From positions 6,572,001-6,636,000 of the forward strand of contig NC_039478.1 of NCBI RefSeq assembly GCF_003590095.1: a stretch of 64,000 bases of DNA, read 5' to 3'. This document shows, in pieces, positions 41,901 to 56,900 of this stretch. Both the position numbers and the translations under genes were made by a program. Source of the stretch: Trichoplusia ni (taxonomy: Eukaryota > Arthropoda > Insecta > Lepidoptera > Noctuidae). The notes below the pieces were generated by a model. The model searched no databases. It saw nothing but the letters and a program-made list of their open reading frames with translations, and had not been told where the DNA came from. How positions within the stretch are numbered: position 1 is the stretch's first letter; every line of letters begins with the position of its first letter.

Positions 41901-44900
41901 TCGTATGTTGAAGGTCGAGTGCCGGCTCCCCATGGGCCACCACCGTCGCCCGGTTCTGCACCTCTGCAGCATCGGCGTGTGACAGTCGCCTGCCAGGCTA
42001 GCCGACGACTTCTCGAAGAGACTCTTGCTAAAGCTGGCAATGGTAAGCATATCCTATATGTTTTTTCTCAGCTCAACCAGTTAGGGAAAGTCGTCTCTCC
42101 AAATCCTTGAGCTGTCCTATTTCTCCTATTTGAAAAATTAATCGTTCCATTTCTTTTATTTCGAATATAAGCGTTGCCTGTATGGCAGCGAGATAGTGCT
42201 TTACTCTGCGCGTATCATTGTCTCGTTTCCATGATGCCAGTTTTCATACCGTGTAAGACTAGAATTAGCACTCAGTGAGAATAATTAGTGTATCCATTAA
42301 CAGCGCTTAGTGTTTCCAGATACTTTACATAACTATAAGGCCAAAAATAATATTTCGCCTTTGATAGAACTCGTCAATACCTTAGCTAATTAAAAATGTT
42401 GTTCCCGTTTCCCCTTGAACATTTTACACCATACTCAAACTCAAAGAACGCCTCTTGACCTAATACTGTCAACTATCGCGACTTCCTTGTATAGCTATTA
42501 CAGAACTCTAGCTAAATATGGATGTTGTTAGCTTTCGGTAACTTCTGAAGTATTTTCAACTGTGGTATTTTTCAAGTGATATCAAGTTTTCGATCAATGA
42601 AGTTGCTTTGGCAACCTTTTGTAAGTATGTCATCAATTCAGCATATTTATAATACTGCGCATAAAATCATAAACAATAAAAAACAGCTGTCTATTATGAA
42701 ATTAATTCATGTCATGAAATATCAAAACAGACATAAACATTGCTATATAGTAAGCGGTGCTTGAATATGATAATATAGAACCTAAGTAAGAGGTTAGACC
42801 TTTTAGCCTTTGAATGTCTGATCACTGACCATCGTTTCCTAACTATAGTGATTTGTTTCAAACTGTGAGAGCTATTCACCGACCGTTACTTATCTTACAA
42901 TTTAACTAAATGCCAAGTCTCAAACTGTCTATAAGAGTCATGCTATCAAATGTTAAAGTAGAAGTGCAGCTGTGGGAAAGAAATAGCAATACACGGCGTA
43001 TAGCGGTGTCCCTCTTCCACAAGTGCAATAGTCTGAGATTTGATCAAGAGATTTTCATTGCATTGTATGTTCTAAACTTCGAATGTTATTTGAGCTTTAA
43101 AAATGAATTAAAAAGCTAAATAAGCTATTAGGAATATTAGGAGGATTAAGAAAAGAGGTATTTAACACTTAAAGAAAACTCTTTCATTGCACTTAAGGCA
43201 CTATGCATAAGTGTCAGTTGTAAAAAGACACTTCAGTTTAAATTAAGTATCTGTATTTAAGTCTTAAGCTAGTTATATTATATTCTAAGTTGCTCGAACT
43301 ATAATGGAAAGTTCTTAAATAATTAGACTCGAAATGCCTTTGTAATTAAGATCATTAGCTCAGCGTCTACAATGAGGATTGTTTTACGATTCTTAAAATT
43401 CCCTTAAGAGTAAAATGCATATAAAAGGGCTGTTGACCTAAAAGACAACCTTTAGACTTATATGTATATTGTTACTAGCTGTTGCCCGCGACTTCGTCCC
43501 CGTGGGTAGAAGATAAAAGTTATGATTTATACCTGCCCTGTTTTTTTCACATTTTCCATCGTATCTTCGCTCCTATTAGTCGCAGCGTGATGGTTTATAG
43601 CCTAAAGCCTTCCTCGATAAATGGTCTATTCAACACAAAATCTTACAAAGAATTTTTCAATTTGGACCGGTAGTTCTTGAGATTAGCGCGTTCAAGCAAA
43701 CAAACTCTTCAGCTTTATATATTAGTAAGTATAGATAGATTGTAAAAGAGAGATAGCGCTCTATGACATCTATAGCTCTGTCACGCTTCCACAATCTCAG
43801 AGTAACTTTAAAAGCTCGTCTTAGGTCCATCATAACATAATAACCCGCTCAACTTAAGTGCAAAAATGTCCGCAACAAAAACATTTTCACTAATTTCGTC
43901 TGTTAGCATCCATGAAAATGAGTTTTAAATTACCAAACTTCAAAATGTAATGGTTTACAGACAAACTTTTAATTAGTTAGTGCTCTTATCAAGTGGTAGT
44001 ACGAACGTCAAAGAAAGTTGATTCAAAGCACTAGCTTGTGATACAACGAAGTTTAAGCGGTTACGGAATACAAATCAGTTTTGAAAAGTTGATACAATTG
44101 TTGTTGTACGGTTACAATGTTGCATTCTATTGCTATTGTCTTTGATATATAATATTTAGAATTGAACTTAGCATCGTCTACTTGACATAGTAGACGATGC
44201 TAAGTTCAATTCTTTAAGTTAAATCACACTGATATTATCAATGTGAAAGTGTGTGTATTTATGAATTTTGTTACCCCTTCACGCCCAAACGGGTGGACCG
44301 ATTGCGATGAAATTTGGCATGGAGGTAGCTTGAATTAACAAATAAGCCATAATCGAACATATTAACATAAAAAGTATTATTATGGGTCGAAGTGTGTTAT
44401 ATTTACATTGAATTTGTTTTCGGTCAAGTATTAAATATTTGATCAACAACAAAATACAGTAAAAGCTTACCCACTATACTGTAGATAGTTCAGAAAAATG
44501 GAAAATTAATTAACTAATTTATTGACCCCATTTATAGTTGGCACATAATGTACTCTTTTCTAGCTATTGTTTGTTTAATAAACAATGTGTTCAGACGCAA
44601 TTAGCATCGTCTGTTTTTATTTTGAAGAGCAACTGCGACCTATTTAATGATATAAATAAAGTATTTTCCTCACACAATTGTGATCTCATTTTATTCAATC
44701 AAAATAAAACTCGAAAGTTTTTTTTCTTAGTTAATTTTTAGTGTACCGTACTCAATTACAGATAAGGCTTCGCAGTCAGATCACCCGTCTGTCACTAAGT
44801 TATATCTCGAAAACAGTATTAGCTAGACAGTTCGATTTTTTCTCAGATGATGTATGCCTGTGCACCGTATAACAACAAATAAAAAGGAATAGAATACAGT

Positions 44901-47900
44901 AAATGCTCCTATACAATAAACATGTTTTTTTTGTAACTTTTTGTAGATGAACAGAACCCTTTGTACGCAATTCCAAATCGCACTACGAAGGCTTTAATAA
45001 ACGTTGTGTCATTTAAATGTATGTGACTTTTGAAAAGCCTTAGAATAAAAGCGCTCTTATAACGTTGACTCAAAAGAGCAACTTTCATCATTGTTACGCT
45101 TGTTTGGAGAAAGTAAAGGAAATGCTGAGAACTGAGGTGTGAAAGTCAAGTATACTGCTTTAGATTAAACGCTTGATTATTTAAAAGTTAAACTTCAAAA
45201 GGTTCGTCGCTTAACGACCGGTATAACCTATCCAGAAATTTCTCCAACGAGAGATGAGATGTGAGGTCATTTGTACAGCTTTTGAAAGAGCATTTTCTCT
45301 CTGGAACAGAAACCTCTTTGGACAGAATTGTCAGCGACACTATAAAATATATCCATTCCAATCCTATGAATTTATAAAACGGTATAAAATATGCTCTGTT
45401 TACTCGATTCAACGTCCAGTCTAAATTTGAAAAGCGAACGAACATCGGAAACCATTTATCACTAGCCAATGAAAAATATTTGTCAATTAATGGCATCTAA
45501 AATCCAGTGAACGGAATGAGCTGGAGTAGTCTTTTGTTTCTCAACAATGACAAAGGCGAGCGATAATTCCGCAGGATTTAAAAACAGTTTCCCAGAACTA
45601 GTTAGCTGATAAATACATTAATTAAATTAAACGGTGAACTTCAGGAGATATCTGGGGAAATCAAGCCAATTGCGGTTTCGCTCCTCGACTCGGAATCAAA
45701 CATGGTGACGATCCTGCAATCAGAAATACTGTTGATATAATTAAACTAAGATTCTATTCAATTAGAGGAATTGTGAGTAAGCATTGTTCGTTTCGAGAAA
45801 ATCTTAGGTATTTTTCATGATAGCATAGAACATATGATATTTCTTACTGAAGAAAGAAAATTCTGATTCAGAGAATGGTCATAATAGAGAATTAACAATA
45901 GCCAAGTGCTAATAAACAAGGCAAGTCATTTTAAATAAAGTTTTTCCTTATAAATTCTCGCATGAGATGAGGGTTTTGCATACAACTCTCTCTTAGTAAT
46001 AGGGTCCTTTGAGGACAGTGCGAACAATGGCTCGGTAGGTCTATATTGAGATGTAAAAATGTGGACAAAGGCGGTCTAGACTAGAATGCCTTGTTTGATT
46101 AGGTAGTAGGGGATCCTCCCTTCTTGATTGTTTGTCGGCTAATCATTGGCATTCAGGGAACGTAGTTGAGGTTTCATTGAAGGCTTATTACAGTTATTAA
46201 CTTCATAGGGGCTCGTAGCAAGTTACTGGCAAGTCAAAGACGCGACTTCATCGAAAAAAAACTTCATTTCAATATATCAGTATTTTTGTATTTAAATTTC
46301 TATTTGCATGTCTCATTTAAAATTCTGTAAGTTCTGTGCCGTTTAGTGTAATGCAATATTGTAGGTATTTTTTTTACATAAATTTACTTGTTTGTAAGTA
46401 CTGCCGGCAATAATTGGAACTCAAATTTGTCGTTCTACCCTATTCATTTTGATTATTAAAGAAAAAGTCATTTAAAGAGAACGAAGCAATTTGAAAACTT
46501 CCAGTTAATCAAAACATCAAAAATAATGCGAAGTTATTTCAAACAAAATCATTTAAAACGTTAATTTCGACGGTTGTAAACACGTAACCAACGGTCAGTC
46601 CAGCAACATCCCATACAGGTTTTTCAAGCAAAAAATTTAACTAGAACCATATCCTCATACGAACAAAAAAGCGTAATTTACTTGAGTTCATTATAACAAT
46701 TTGATATACAAAAATACTGTAGACAACGACAATAGTAACCTTGGTGAACACTATTTGGATCTTGAAGGTCCACATTGCATTGTAGATCGTAATCTTGAAA
46801 AAAATAATTGGCGTCGTGACTTCCCAATACAAAATATTTCAGTTAGAAACTCGGTATTTTAGTTCAGTTTAGGAAAGGCAATTTGATTATTTTATTTTAT
46901 TCAACTGCCCTCAAAACAGGACAGCTGTTTGAGCATTGAACATGTGCTTGAATAATATTCTCTATATCTTTGAAGCATTGAAGTTGAGCAGTTGTTTAAT
47001 AAGGCCTCGGGGTAAGACCTCAATGATTAAGACCTTTTTGGTTTTGAATTGCAAAGTATACCTTCTTAATGTTCTTTTTTTGCCTCAGGTACTCCGCCAA
47101 CAGTTGTCCTACCACCATCTGGCTACTGGGTAGATGGCATGGAAGACACGCTCCCTGAAGGAGAAGAAGTCGAGACCCGAGCACAGCCAGGAACCCCACG
47201 ACAAGCCACGAGGCGACATAACATCGACGCCGACGACACCGCTAAGTACTACAGGCGATACTTCCTCGGCAAGGTAATTTAAACCTTATCTTATAACTTT
47301 AAAGTTTGTTTTAAGTTATGCTGATGTAAAGAAAAGGCGATCGCCTAAGTGCTGTTGCAGAAAATAGCGTGTTATTAACTTAAACAAGCCTGGGCTCTTA
47401 TATTTTCTATTTCTATGAGTTAAAAGCTTTTTGTTGGCTAGACAAGGGTTTCGTAAACGTTTTTAAAACGCAGTCCAATTAGAAACAGAAAGTCTAAGCG
47501 AGTGTAATGTGACAAATTGATAACAATCAGATATCGCTGTCTCGAAACGAAATTACACAAACCTCTTGAATCTCCGTGAGCGAAGTCACGTTTCAAAGGT
47601 TACGGCACAATGAAAAGCATAAAAGACATAAAAATATACAATCAAATCACGATTTAATTGCTTTCGTGACCAGAGCGCACTTTCTTCTAGTGGCTAAAGT
47701 CGATAAAAATAAAAGTGGTATTACAAAATGTATACATCGTCGGTCTGACATTTGCCGCCACGCTGTCTGCGGCGAGGAAATAAAACCGACGCGCGTTGCC
47801 AACTGTTCCGTGCCAATTGGACCAATGCTTCCATACATACTCCGTAAAATATTCAATACTGGATTCCAGTTTCATCAATTTATTCTCATACTATCCTAGT

Positions 47901-50900
47901 TTGGAACTGATGCTATCTACGGCTATTTGGGGCAGCTGTTCTGGACATTTTCTGATCGATATTTAATTATTTGCGTGTGTTGTAAATTACTTATCTTTTG
48001 GGTAGCTTCGTCATTGATAAACAGTCTGATGAAATCATATTGATACATGACAATAGGGGAATACCAGACGTAGTAAAAAACTTTTCCTACTCGTGGTAAA
48101 AAGTAGTAGATAAAAATACTCAGAAAATCATCACTTTAATGCATGCATCCTTCCTTTATTTAGATTTTAGCAGTACCTGCTTACCAAAACATATTTGCAA
48201 TACCTGCTCAACGGACATATGTACACAGCGCGTCCTATGTAACACGATTCGGGTGCACTTAACTTAAAAATAGTATTTTAAAAATTCCGCCTCACTTCCA
48301 CTTGATCACGTTTCCCTTGACATCGTATTGTAAATGAAATATTGTTTGTGTCACGTCAATGTCGTTGTCCTTTTATGCTTCAACCTCGTTCAAAAGGTCC
48401 AAGCAGACAGGAACTACATTTTAATTACATATTTCTTGGTGTAATTATTTTGCTGCGAGAGTCCTGGCCTACAGCCATGCTGTTAAGTGACCGCTCTCTA
48501 CATTAAATCGCTGCGTCTCTTTTTCACAACCACATTCTTATTTCTTACAGCAAAAAAATTAGTGCAATGAAGTGTAAAATCAAACACAAAATTCTTGCTT
48601 AAGTTTTTATTTCATTCTGGTTGACTCCGATTAAGTTTTAATCGATTCCATCAGCCTTAACTACATTATTGCAATTATCTTTAATACAATTTACGCAAAG
48701 AATACTTTGTTTGTTTTTTCTCACGGTTGTAATCATTCTCATTCGTAGTATGTTATCAAAGGCTTTACATCGCGAGCATACGGTCTATATTTCACAGCGC
48801 GACTGTACAATGTCAGCTAAGACTGCGGTCATATTGTGACATTTAAAAATAATGAGAATTTTTGCTTGAGTTAAATTGTAGAGCTGATCTTACACATGTT
48901 GTTTTGTCAAGAAAATTTTGTAGTTTGGATAGATCATTTGACCATTAAATAATTTTATTTACATTATATTCCCTTATACATATATACTTCGTGAATAATC
49001 ACACAAATCATAAATATGTGAGTATGTATGATTATTACCTACTTAATACTACTTATGTTCAAACGGCAGGACCCATTTCTATGAGATTTGGTATGGGGAT
49101 ACCTGATGCTTAGGCTTAACACATAGGCTACTTTAAGTTTACTTGAGGGTAATTATTTTTCTGCTATAACAGTCGGGCAAAGACGCGGTAAACATCTTCA
49201 TAGTTTCATTATAAATTATACTCATCTTCTCAGAGTCGCTTAATAACAATGTATTGGAGGTAATCATCAACACATGTTACAAAAATATGACAAAATAAAT
49301 TATAATAAGCTAATTATGTTTATCCATCTAATTTATTATTCGCTCCGCTGTAACTATGCCCGCAGCCTAATATAATGCGTACCACATCGGTACAGTTAAA
49401 GCCACGTGTGAACTTTCTCACACTCACGCCCAATGGGCGTTTTTTTACTTTTTTTACCTTTTTATGGCGTTTCGAATCTTCTTAATTGCCATCTCTGATC
49501 ATGTGACAGCTTTATATACCTACTATAATCAATACTCCTTTGTTATTTTTCGGTTTATTAATTTTGTTCCCAGAGTTTTATTTTATTCGTTATTGTCATT
49601 TGTTTTTGCAAAGCGAGCTTTCGATTCTATTTTTGTATTTTTCTCACATATTTAATTGTTTATTAAACTACTTTTGTGTTAGCCTTTTCATTCAGTTTAT
49701 CAGATTTAGTGTACCTATAATATGATGTTCTTTTGTTATTCATATCGTATATTGAGATTTTCTGGAATAATCTAGAACAATCTTCGTTATGAACTCTAAC
49801 ACGGATTTCTATTTGTATTTAAAAAATATAATAAAAGCTATACCTATTGTACTTTTCTACAGTAAAAGAGAGCCATAGGGGAGAGTTATCAAACTGTCTA
49901 ATTTAAATACAGCAATTTTGTGGCCAGTGTAGATATAACTAAAGATGGCTTTTGGCCAATAGATGTTGTATAACTGCAAAAAAAACCCAGTTTAAAATAA
50001 TATCAAAAATGTATTCATTTAATTTTATTACGTCATTAAATTATCCTTATCATTCAATCTTTGAGAACTGAAGTTATTCAAATTTAACTCAAGTTTTTTC
50101 TAAATTACATCACACTGAGAATACTCATTTAACGCGTAAAACTGAAAAAAACTTTCTCCATTCACAAAAATTACGCATATAAATTGCAAAAAATAAGTGA
50201 GACTCGAGTAGTGTAAATATGATTTATATATGAGAAGCACGTAGGGAAATGAGAGCAAAACCCCATGTCCACCAATTAAAAACAAATGCACCGCCAACCG
50301 CCGATTAAGGGTCCTACCACACTCATTACATAAAAAAAAAACTCGCGAGCGATAGTGGGAAAAAGTGTCTGGGCTCAGCAACGCGGAACGGTTTGGCTTC
50401 ACGCCCAGTGAGCCAAGTTCTCAGCTACATGTAGATTGCGCCGATTACGGCATTGTAGAGCAATTTAAGTCTCAACCCGCGTGTGTACCAGCCTTATCGT
50501 GCGTACAAATCTTAACAGACGCCTCGTTACGGAATTTTGAAAATATTCGTTTGACTTATCTCTCATACGTGCCTAATTTAAATTTAATTATGTACAGACA
50601 CCATAAAGATTCGTTGGTTTATTATGGAGCTCTCGATGGCTTTTTAAATTATTGCTTGATGGCCTAAGGGGAAGGTGCGTAAATGCAACACTTTACATTC
50701 AGCAAAGGAGGTTTTCAAGATTGCGTTCGTATAATGCTATAGTTATTATTGTAATACGAAGAAAAAAGTGGTACATTGCGACATGCAAATTACTCGGTTC
50801 CCACAATTTGTATGTATTTTTATCGTCATTTGAAATCGTAATGGTTTTTGGCTGGACTAGGGTTTGCAATTCGAATGTTGGCTAAAGCAGCGGTTGCTTG

Positions 50901-53900
50901 GTAATTTACTTTTAATTTTGATTTCTGAGAAGAATCGGGCGCATTCGTTTACATTGCTTAAAACTGCAGTAAAGCGATTAACAATATATCTGTCACATAC
51001 CGCAACATTATTTTATGTAACAAAAAATCAGTTACCACGTTGGCCAGAGTTAATAGATTCGCACCACATATACTTATACTAACAAGTCATGAAATAATAA
51101 GTTTTGCTGCCTTCAATTTGTCATTTAAGGTGCATAAAGTTACATTACAAGTGCAGCTTATTTCGACACTTTGAATTAACGAAACAAAAACGGAGATAAA
51201 TTTGGGATACCACAATGCGTCGAACAATTTACATAAAATATTGCAATCGTTATACGTCAGGCCGGCAAAGCTGATAGGCTATTGTGTCACCGCAAGGGTT
51301 AGGCCAGATGAATGCGGAGCTTCGATCGCTAAGCCGATACCAGCACCGCGCTGACGTGTAAATACGTCCTGCCAAAGGCCATCATGTCCTACCATAAAAC
51401 TAACACACGAATATCACCGGTAATATAAAATGTTATGCCCAAACTAAATGGACCTAAAAAAACACAAACGAGACTGTTTTTGTAATATTTCGAAATAGAA
51501 AAGAATACTCTTAACTGGAGTCACCAGTTAAGAGTATTATATACATTGCCCCAAAAATACAATAAAAAATACAATTGAAAATACACTGCCCAAAGGCATT
51601 CTTAATTAAACAAAAAACTGTTTTCAATCTTCTCTCTAAGCGGCAATGACTAGCCATCTTTTACACTAAGAATCAATTGTTGTAAAGAAATTCAATTTTG
51701 TTATTCTATATCAAATAAACGGCCTACAGCCGGTTAAAAATGAAAATGTTGATAAAAAATCGTTAAATAATCATTTCGTTGCCAATCCATTCGATTGAAT
51801 CAGTGACGATGACAGATGCCTTCAACAAAAGAGAAATGGGAGCAATAAGCAAATGTCTTCTTTCATAAAGTAAAATTGGTTTGGGGACAATTCGTTTTGG
51901 GATGGTGGGGCTGAGAAATGATTGCCGTTTAGGTGCCAACCTAGAGTTCTCTAATATGAATCGAGAAAATGTGCGAATGAAAAATGCGAGATCTATTTTA
52001 CTACCGTAAAGAGCACCTGGCCTAAGGATGATGACTCCTTTTATAAGGTCAATAATTTTAGGGTTAAAAGGTTTTTGTGAAAATTAATTCGATTCGAAGC
52101 AGAGTCAACAACTTTAGCCCCTGAAATTGATTGTGACTTATAACACGATCTCGATCAGATTAAATTACTAATTAGCTTCAAGTAAACGCTTTGTAATTTG
52201 AGTTAATAGACTTCAGCGTTAATTTCGTGTTGTAAGACGAACAGCTTTGGACTTTATAGTAAAGAAGTATTATTTACTATAACCCTAATTAAGTATTCGT
52301 AAAAAAAAGAAATTCGTAAAGAATATAAAAAACATTGCTGACGGGTTTCAAAAATCTATTTATTAAGTACCTATCAGTTCACATACATGCAAAAATAACT
52401 TAAAACGTCATCCCTCAATGAATAGGCAAATTTCGTCGAAATTGAAAAATAAACTGTCAGTTTCTATCTCAGATGATGCGATCCATCAGTGGGTTCGAAA
52501 AGGGGCATTAGCCCCTTCGTCCCTTCAATTACCATCCTTAGCTTTCAATTTGCCTCTTTGTGGCATCGTTGAGGCTATGCAATGAATTCGAGATATTACC
52601 CAAAATGAAGAATCCGTTTTTGATCATGACTAATAAATGAATATACTTAATAAACTTATATTCACTTTAGCCCATTAAATAATGTTTTCATCTTTGTGTG
52701 AGCTGATTTCGTAGAATTAATTCACTCAAATAAACAATTGAATGAACGTCTAGTTATTTTTCAAGTCAACGATCTGTTTCACCTTTCGGCCTTGTGATAT
52801 CTCGGTTTTCTTAATAATAACTTAAGTTAAAACTTACTGGGCCAGGCTCGTAGTTGTTGATTTAAATGTTTCTAACAACATGAATGCTACACAATAGCAA
52901 TAGCAATTAGGGATTACGAAATAATTTGAAGAGGAAACGAATGAATGGTTCCATAAATCCGAAACTTCACTGCGTCTAATTGATGCAGTCTATATGTTGC
53001 AATGACTTTAACGAAGTATTGTGAATTTTTCACTGTTTAATTGAGACAAGGCATTGTTTCATTGACAATAGTTTATCCTTCGCTAAGGCCTACATGCTTG
53101 GGAATAAAACATAGGGTCTGTCAAGGTTATACGACAATGGATTAAACGAATTAACGTCTCCCATGGAAATAAGGCTTTTATCGAGACCTTGAATTGCATA
53201 ACCATATCTTTGGTACCTACATTGTAAACTTTCGTAATTTAATGTACTCATTTGCGAGATCAAATAATAACAGTTATATTTTGTCATCTATTTAACGAGT
53301 AATGAGCGCAATTAATCGTAAGTAGTTCTATTAATGTAATCAAAACCACACATGTATTAATTAGCGGATTTAATTATATTATTTGTTTCTGTAATCAAAT
53401 GGATTGTTACATATTTACCTGCATGGCTGATGTAAATAACCAATTAAGCTGAAACCCGTTATCTCTTGTATAAAATTGAGACTATTTACATTTCATGTAA
53501 CACGGTTGTTAATTTATGGATTGTTTATGTAAGTAACTTATAATAGTTTCCTTGTGGGCGCGAAATCAGTTTGTAGTACATCGAAAATGACATCATCGTT
53601 ATATGCTCTGATTCAACCAATAACTGTGTCTATTAGCATCATGTCAAGAGTCATTAGATCAGTTTTATCATCTTCAGTGTCATCTTTATTAAGTGTTTAG
53701 GTCATGTCATTTACATGTTTAATATTACCTACTCAACGGACTGGTTGTCCATTGCAGCTTAAAGACATTGAAAAGTACTAAATAATAAAATTTCTCATTT
53801 CTCATGTGTATTTTCATTAGATGACTTGTTTAAAGGTCTTTAATCTGAAATAGTTCTAATGCTAGGTAATAAAGGTAATATGACGGCATTATGGCCATTT

Positions 53901-56900
53901 ATTGACACAAAGAGTCATAAAAAAATCCATTAACGATCGAAATCATTACCGTCAAAATAACTACGGTGGCTATGGATGTAAACATCCCTTTCTGATATTC
54001 CATGGGGTTCGCATTTGAGGCGTGACTGATGGATATTTAACTGTTGTTTTGACTGTCAATATTGGTTCTGTTATTACATTACTAATTAGGCTCACAATTT
54101 CTGTCACATTGTTCACGTTGCATTATCAAGTTCGTGTTTATTTACTGAAACTCGTTTTAATCTCGTTACGTTTGTTTTGTTTGGATCTGACATTATTTGA
54201 TGTTTAATAGAAACATCTAATCCTGTTAATTTTGTTTTTAGGAGCATTAGTAGTTTTGCTTTTACAACAACCATTTTTAAATTTAATAACTTATCAAATC
54301 GATTCATTACTTCACTGAAAACTTATCAAAGGTTAAATGTAACCTTCTTAGGCATCGAATGCAGTAAATAATGATTTTTGATAATTGTCAACAGGAACAC
54401 ATCAATCTGGTTGGGTCTGATGAGAATCTCGGTCCAGTAGTGATGTCCCTCAAAAACGAGCATATGGCTGGACAAGACCACACTAGGATACTGCTGAGGC
54501 TTCGTACAGAAACTATGCATGGACTTATACCCACCACTAATAGTAAGTAGGAAGGACTACATTTTCTGTCTTGTGCTGTATAATTTGACTGCACGGATAG
54601 CAGAGTGGTTAAGGTAGCCACGCCAAACATACAGCGCGCCAAGTCACGGGTTCGATTAAGTGCTAGACCTGAGAATAGGAGTCTTTGTGCTTGTGACAAT
54701 TAAATTTATGAAAGCGGGCGTGGCTTTTTTGAAAATAGATTGTCAAAAAATGGAACTTTTCATGTGCTATTATTATAAATTGCATCAATTTTTTTCTCCC
54801 CAGGGTCAGGAATAATGCCACCGCCTCTCAAAATGGCAAAAATGCTTAATGAACAAGTGAACATCGACAACTTCACAGCAGTCATGTGTCTCAACGCTTC
54901 ATCCCTGATAGCAACCTATGACGAACACGTCTTAGTAAACTGCTTCAAGTTCGGAGTCCTATACCAGACTTATGGGCAAACGACAGAAGAACAACTGTTC
55001 GGAAACAACGAAATATCACCAGCATTCGAAGAGTTTCTAGAAATGCTTGGACAGAAGATCAAGTTGAAGGATCATAAAGGTGAATTTTGCTTGCAGTATT
55101 TAATCGAGCGACTTTTCCAACGATATCTGTTGGCAACGTGCCTATAGGTTAAACCTGAGATTTCTGCATGCCGAAATCTAGGCTTAATTTCACGCCAAGA
55201 ACCCGACATATAGCTGATAAGAATGATTTCATTTTGGAGAGCCTAATTTGAATAATGTAACTGCTGACAATATCAACAGAAAAATGCTTATCTATGCTAG
55301 TAATCTTTTCATTCCATGAATTATGATATTAACTTTTAAACATTCTAACAATTTTTTTTTTCTTCTTAGGCTACCGGGGTGGTCTTGACATTATGAACGG
55401 ACACACGGGCTCTGAAGCTGTTTACGAGACGTTCCATAACCGCGAGATCATGTTCCACGTGGCACCCTTACTGCCACACACAGCATGCGACGCGCAACAA
55501 CTGCAGAGGAAACGTCACGTCGGGAACGATATCGTGGCTATTGTTTTCCAGGTAAAGTTTTCGGCTTAATGCAATACGGTTTAATATGTCTTGAGCAATT
55601 CAATGTACCAGAACTATTAAAATTTTGAGAGACATTGCAAAATGAACCTTATTGCTTTTAAATCTTAATGCATTATTGATGAAGTCAAAAGCATAGACTA
55701 CGCTTTGAAACGAGAAAACGTCTGTAACATAGCATAGCATAACAGGTGTTAAATTTATCACAACATCGATACCAATTGTAGCAAAAATAACAATGCAGCG
55801 GGCAATAAATTGTTTATTACTTTATACGACGTAATAATTTAACGAGTTTATAGCTCAATTTGCTGTAAAGTTAACTTGGAACTAGTTCAAATAAAATATA
55901 GTTACGTCTTTATATCGGCTATTCCTATTAATGACCAGGAAATGTTTGGACTATAAAGTGCCCGTCTTGTCTTCGTAAGTTCGTACTAATGCGTATTTAT
56001 CGGAATCACCAGACTAGTTTCGGACCCAATCGGGTTCGTTGATGAAAAGCTGACGGCGGGGTCGCGAGACCAACCCGACGTATTTTCTAATTGTGTAATT
56101 GTCTTCTTTTGCAGGAAAAGGCAACACCTTTCACACCAGACATGATAGCATCACACTTCCTCCACACGTTCATAGTGGTCACACACTTGGAGTCTGCCGG
56201 TGGGGAGACCAGGTAAATAACCATTATAACTTGATCCCGCTTCCTCAAACGCCTGGCTAAATTAATTCAGATACCTTTCTTAACATTTACACCGATGAAT
56301 ATTCGCTTTACGAGGCATCTACGTTCTTTATCGACAACATTACAGAACAGTCCTCAGTTTTCTATTTCAGCTCATAAAGGAACTTCCCAAGAGAAATAAA
56401 AATCGAATGTCTCGTATAAAACTGCACTGGCCGACTATAGAAGTTTATTTTTATTCATGCCGTTCCCTCAGAATGTCTCCTATTTTTAATCCAACAAACT
56501 TCAGATCTTGTTACTTTTTCCACTTGTCGAGTGACTTGTTTAACATAAAGTTTGTGTTTCTCAACAACGCACAGTAGCATTATTTGCATAGGAAGTCGGG
56601 AAAATAGCTCGGAAAGTGGAATGGTAATTTTCTTAGTAATTTATATGCAAACGAATCTGGACTGTGTAATTAGAGACGTTTTTTATGGGAATGAACACTA
56701 GGTGCATCGGCCAGTAAACATAATAGTACACGATTTGTTAAAGGTTCAATGTATCGTGAATTTAAAAATAAATAAGTTCATTGTATGCCTCCTTGAGTAA
56801 AACCTTGTGTCCTCGGTAAAGACCTGTCAGACACAGCTGTCGATGCAATGACAAAGGTCGTATCACAACTCACTAGATCTTTTGTTCGAGCTTAATTAAT

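Larger units (their letters stand above)
42043..47088 (+). other. Rapgap1: Rapgap1 intron 2 (5.0 kb)
   Basis: Begins GTAAGC and ends TTTTTTTGCCTCAG. It holds interspersed repeats at 42972-43041, 43474-43806 and 44222-44365, and a perfect hairpin at 44158-44213. A minus-strand frame of 102 codons at 45188-45496 has moderately coding-like composition but no recognised family. Nothing else is supported. Confidence 0.85.
47274..54394 (+). other. Rapgap1: Rapgap1 intron 3 (7.1 kb)
   Basis: Begins GTAATT and ends GTCAACAG. It contains a repeat fragment at 48996-49145, a 15-bp hairpin at 51504-51538 and a GC-richer island near 51240-51400 without an obvious coding frame. Open frames near 47576-47899 and 50365-50667 are isolated, lack good splice signals in a compatible phase and resemble no family I know. 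Confidence 0.85.

Noticed and set aside
42597..42620. Eight-codon ATG segment followed by GTAAGT, as another first exon
   Set aside because: It ends at phase 0 while exon 3 needs phase 1; joining would shift the GAP frame.
54591..54670. Functional tRNA gene
   Set aside because: Box A and box B are present but no acceptor stem can be formed and no clear anticodon arm is seen; a SINE head is the better reading.
54388..54699. 103-codon minus-strand frame
   Set aside because: It is antisense to Rapgap1 exon 4 and the adjoining SINE.
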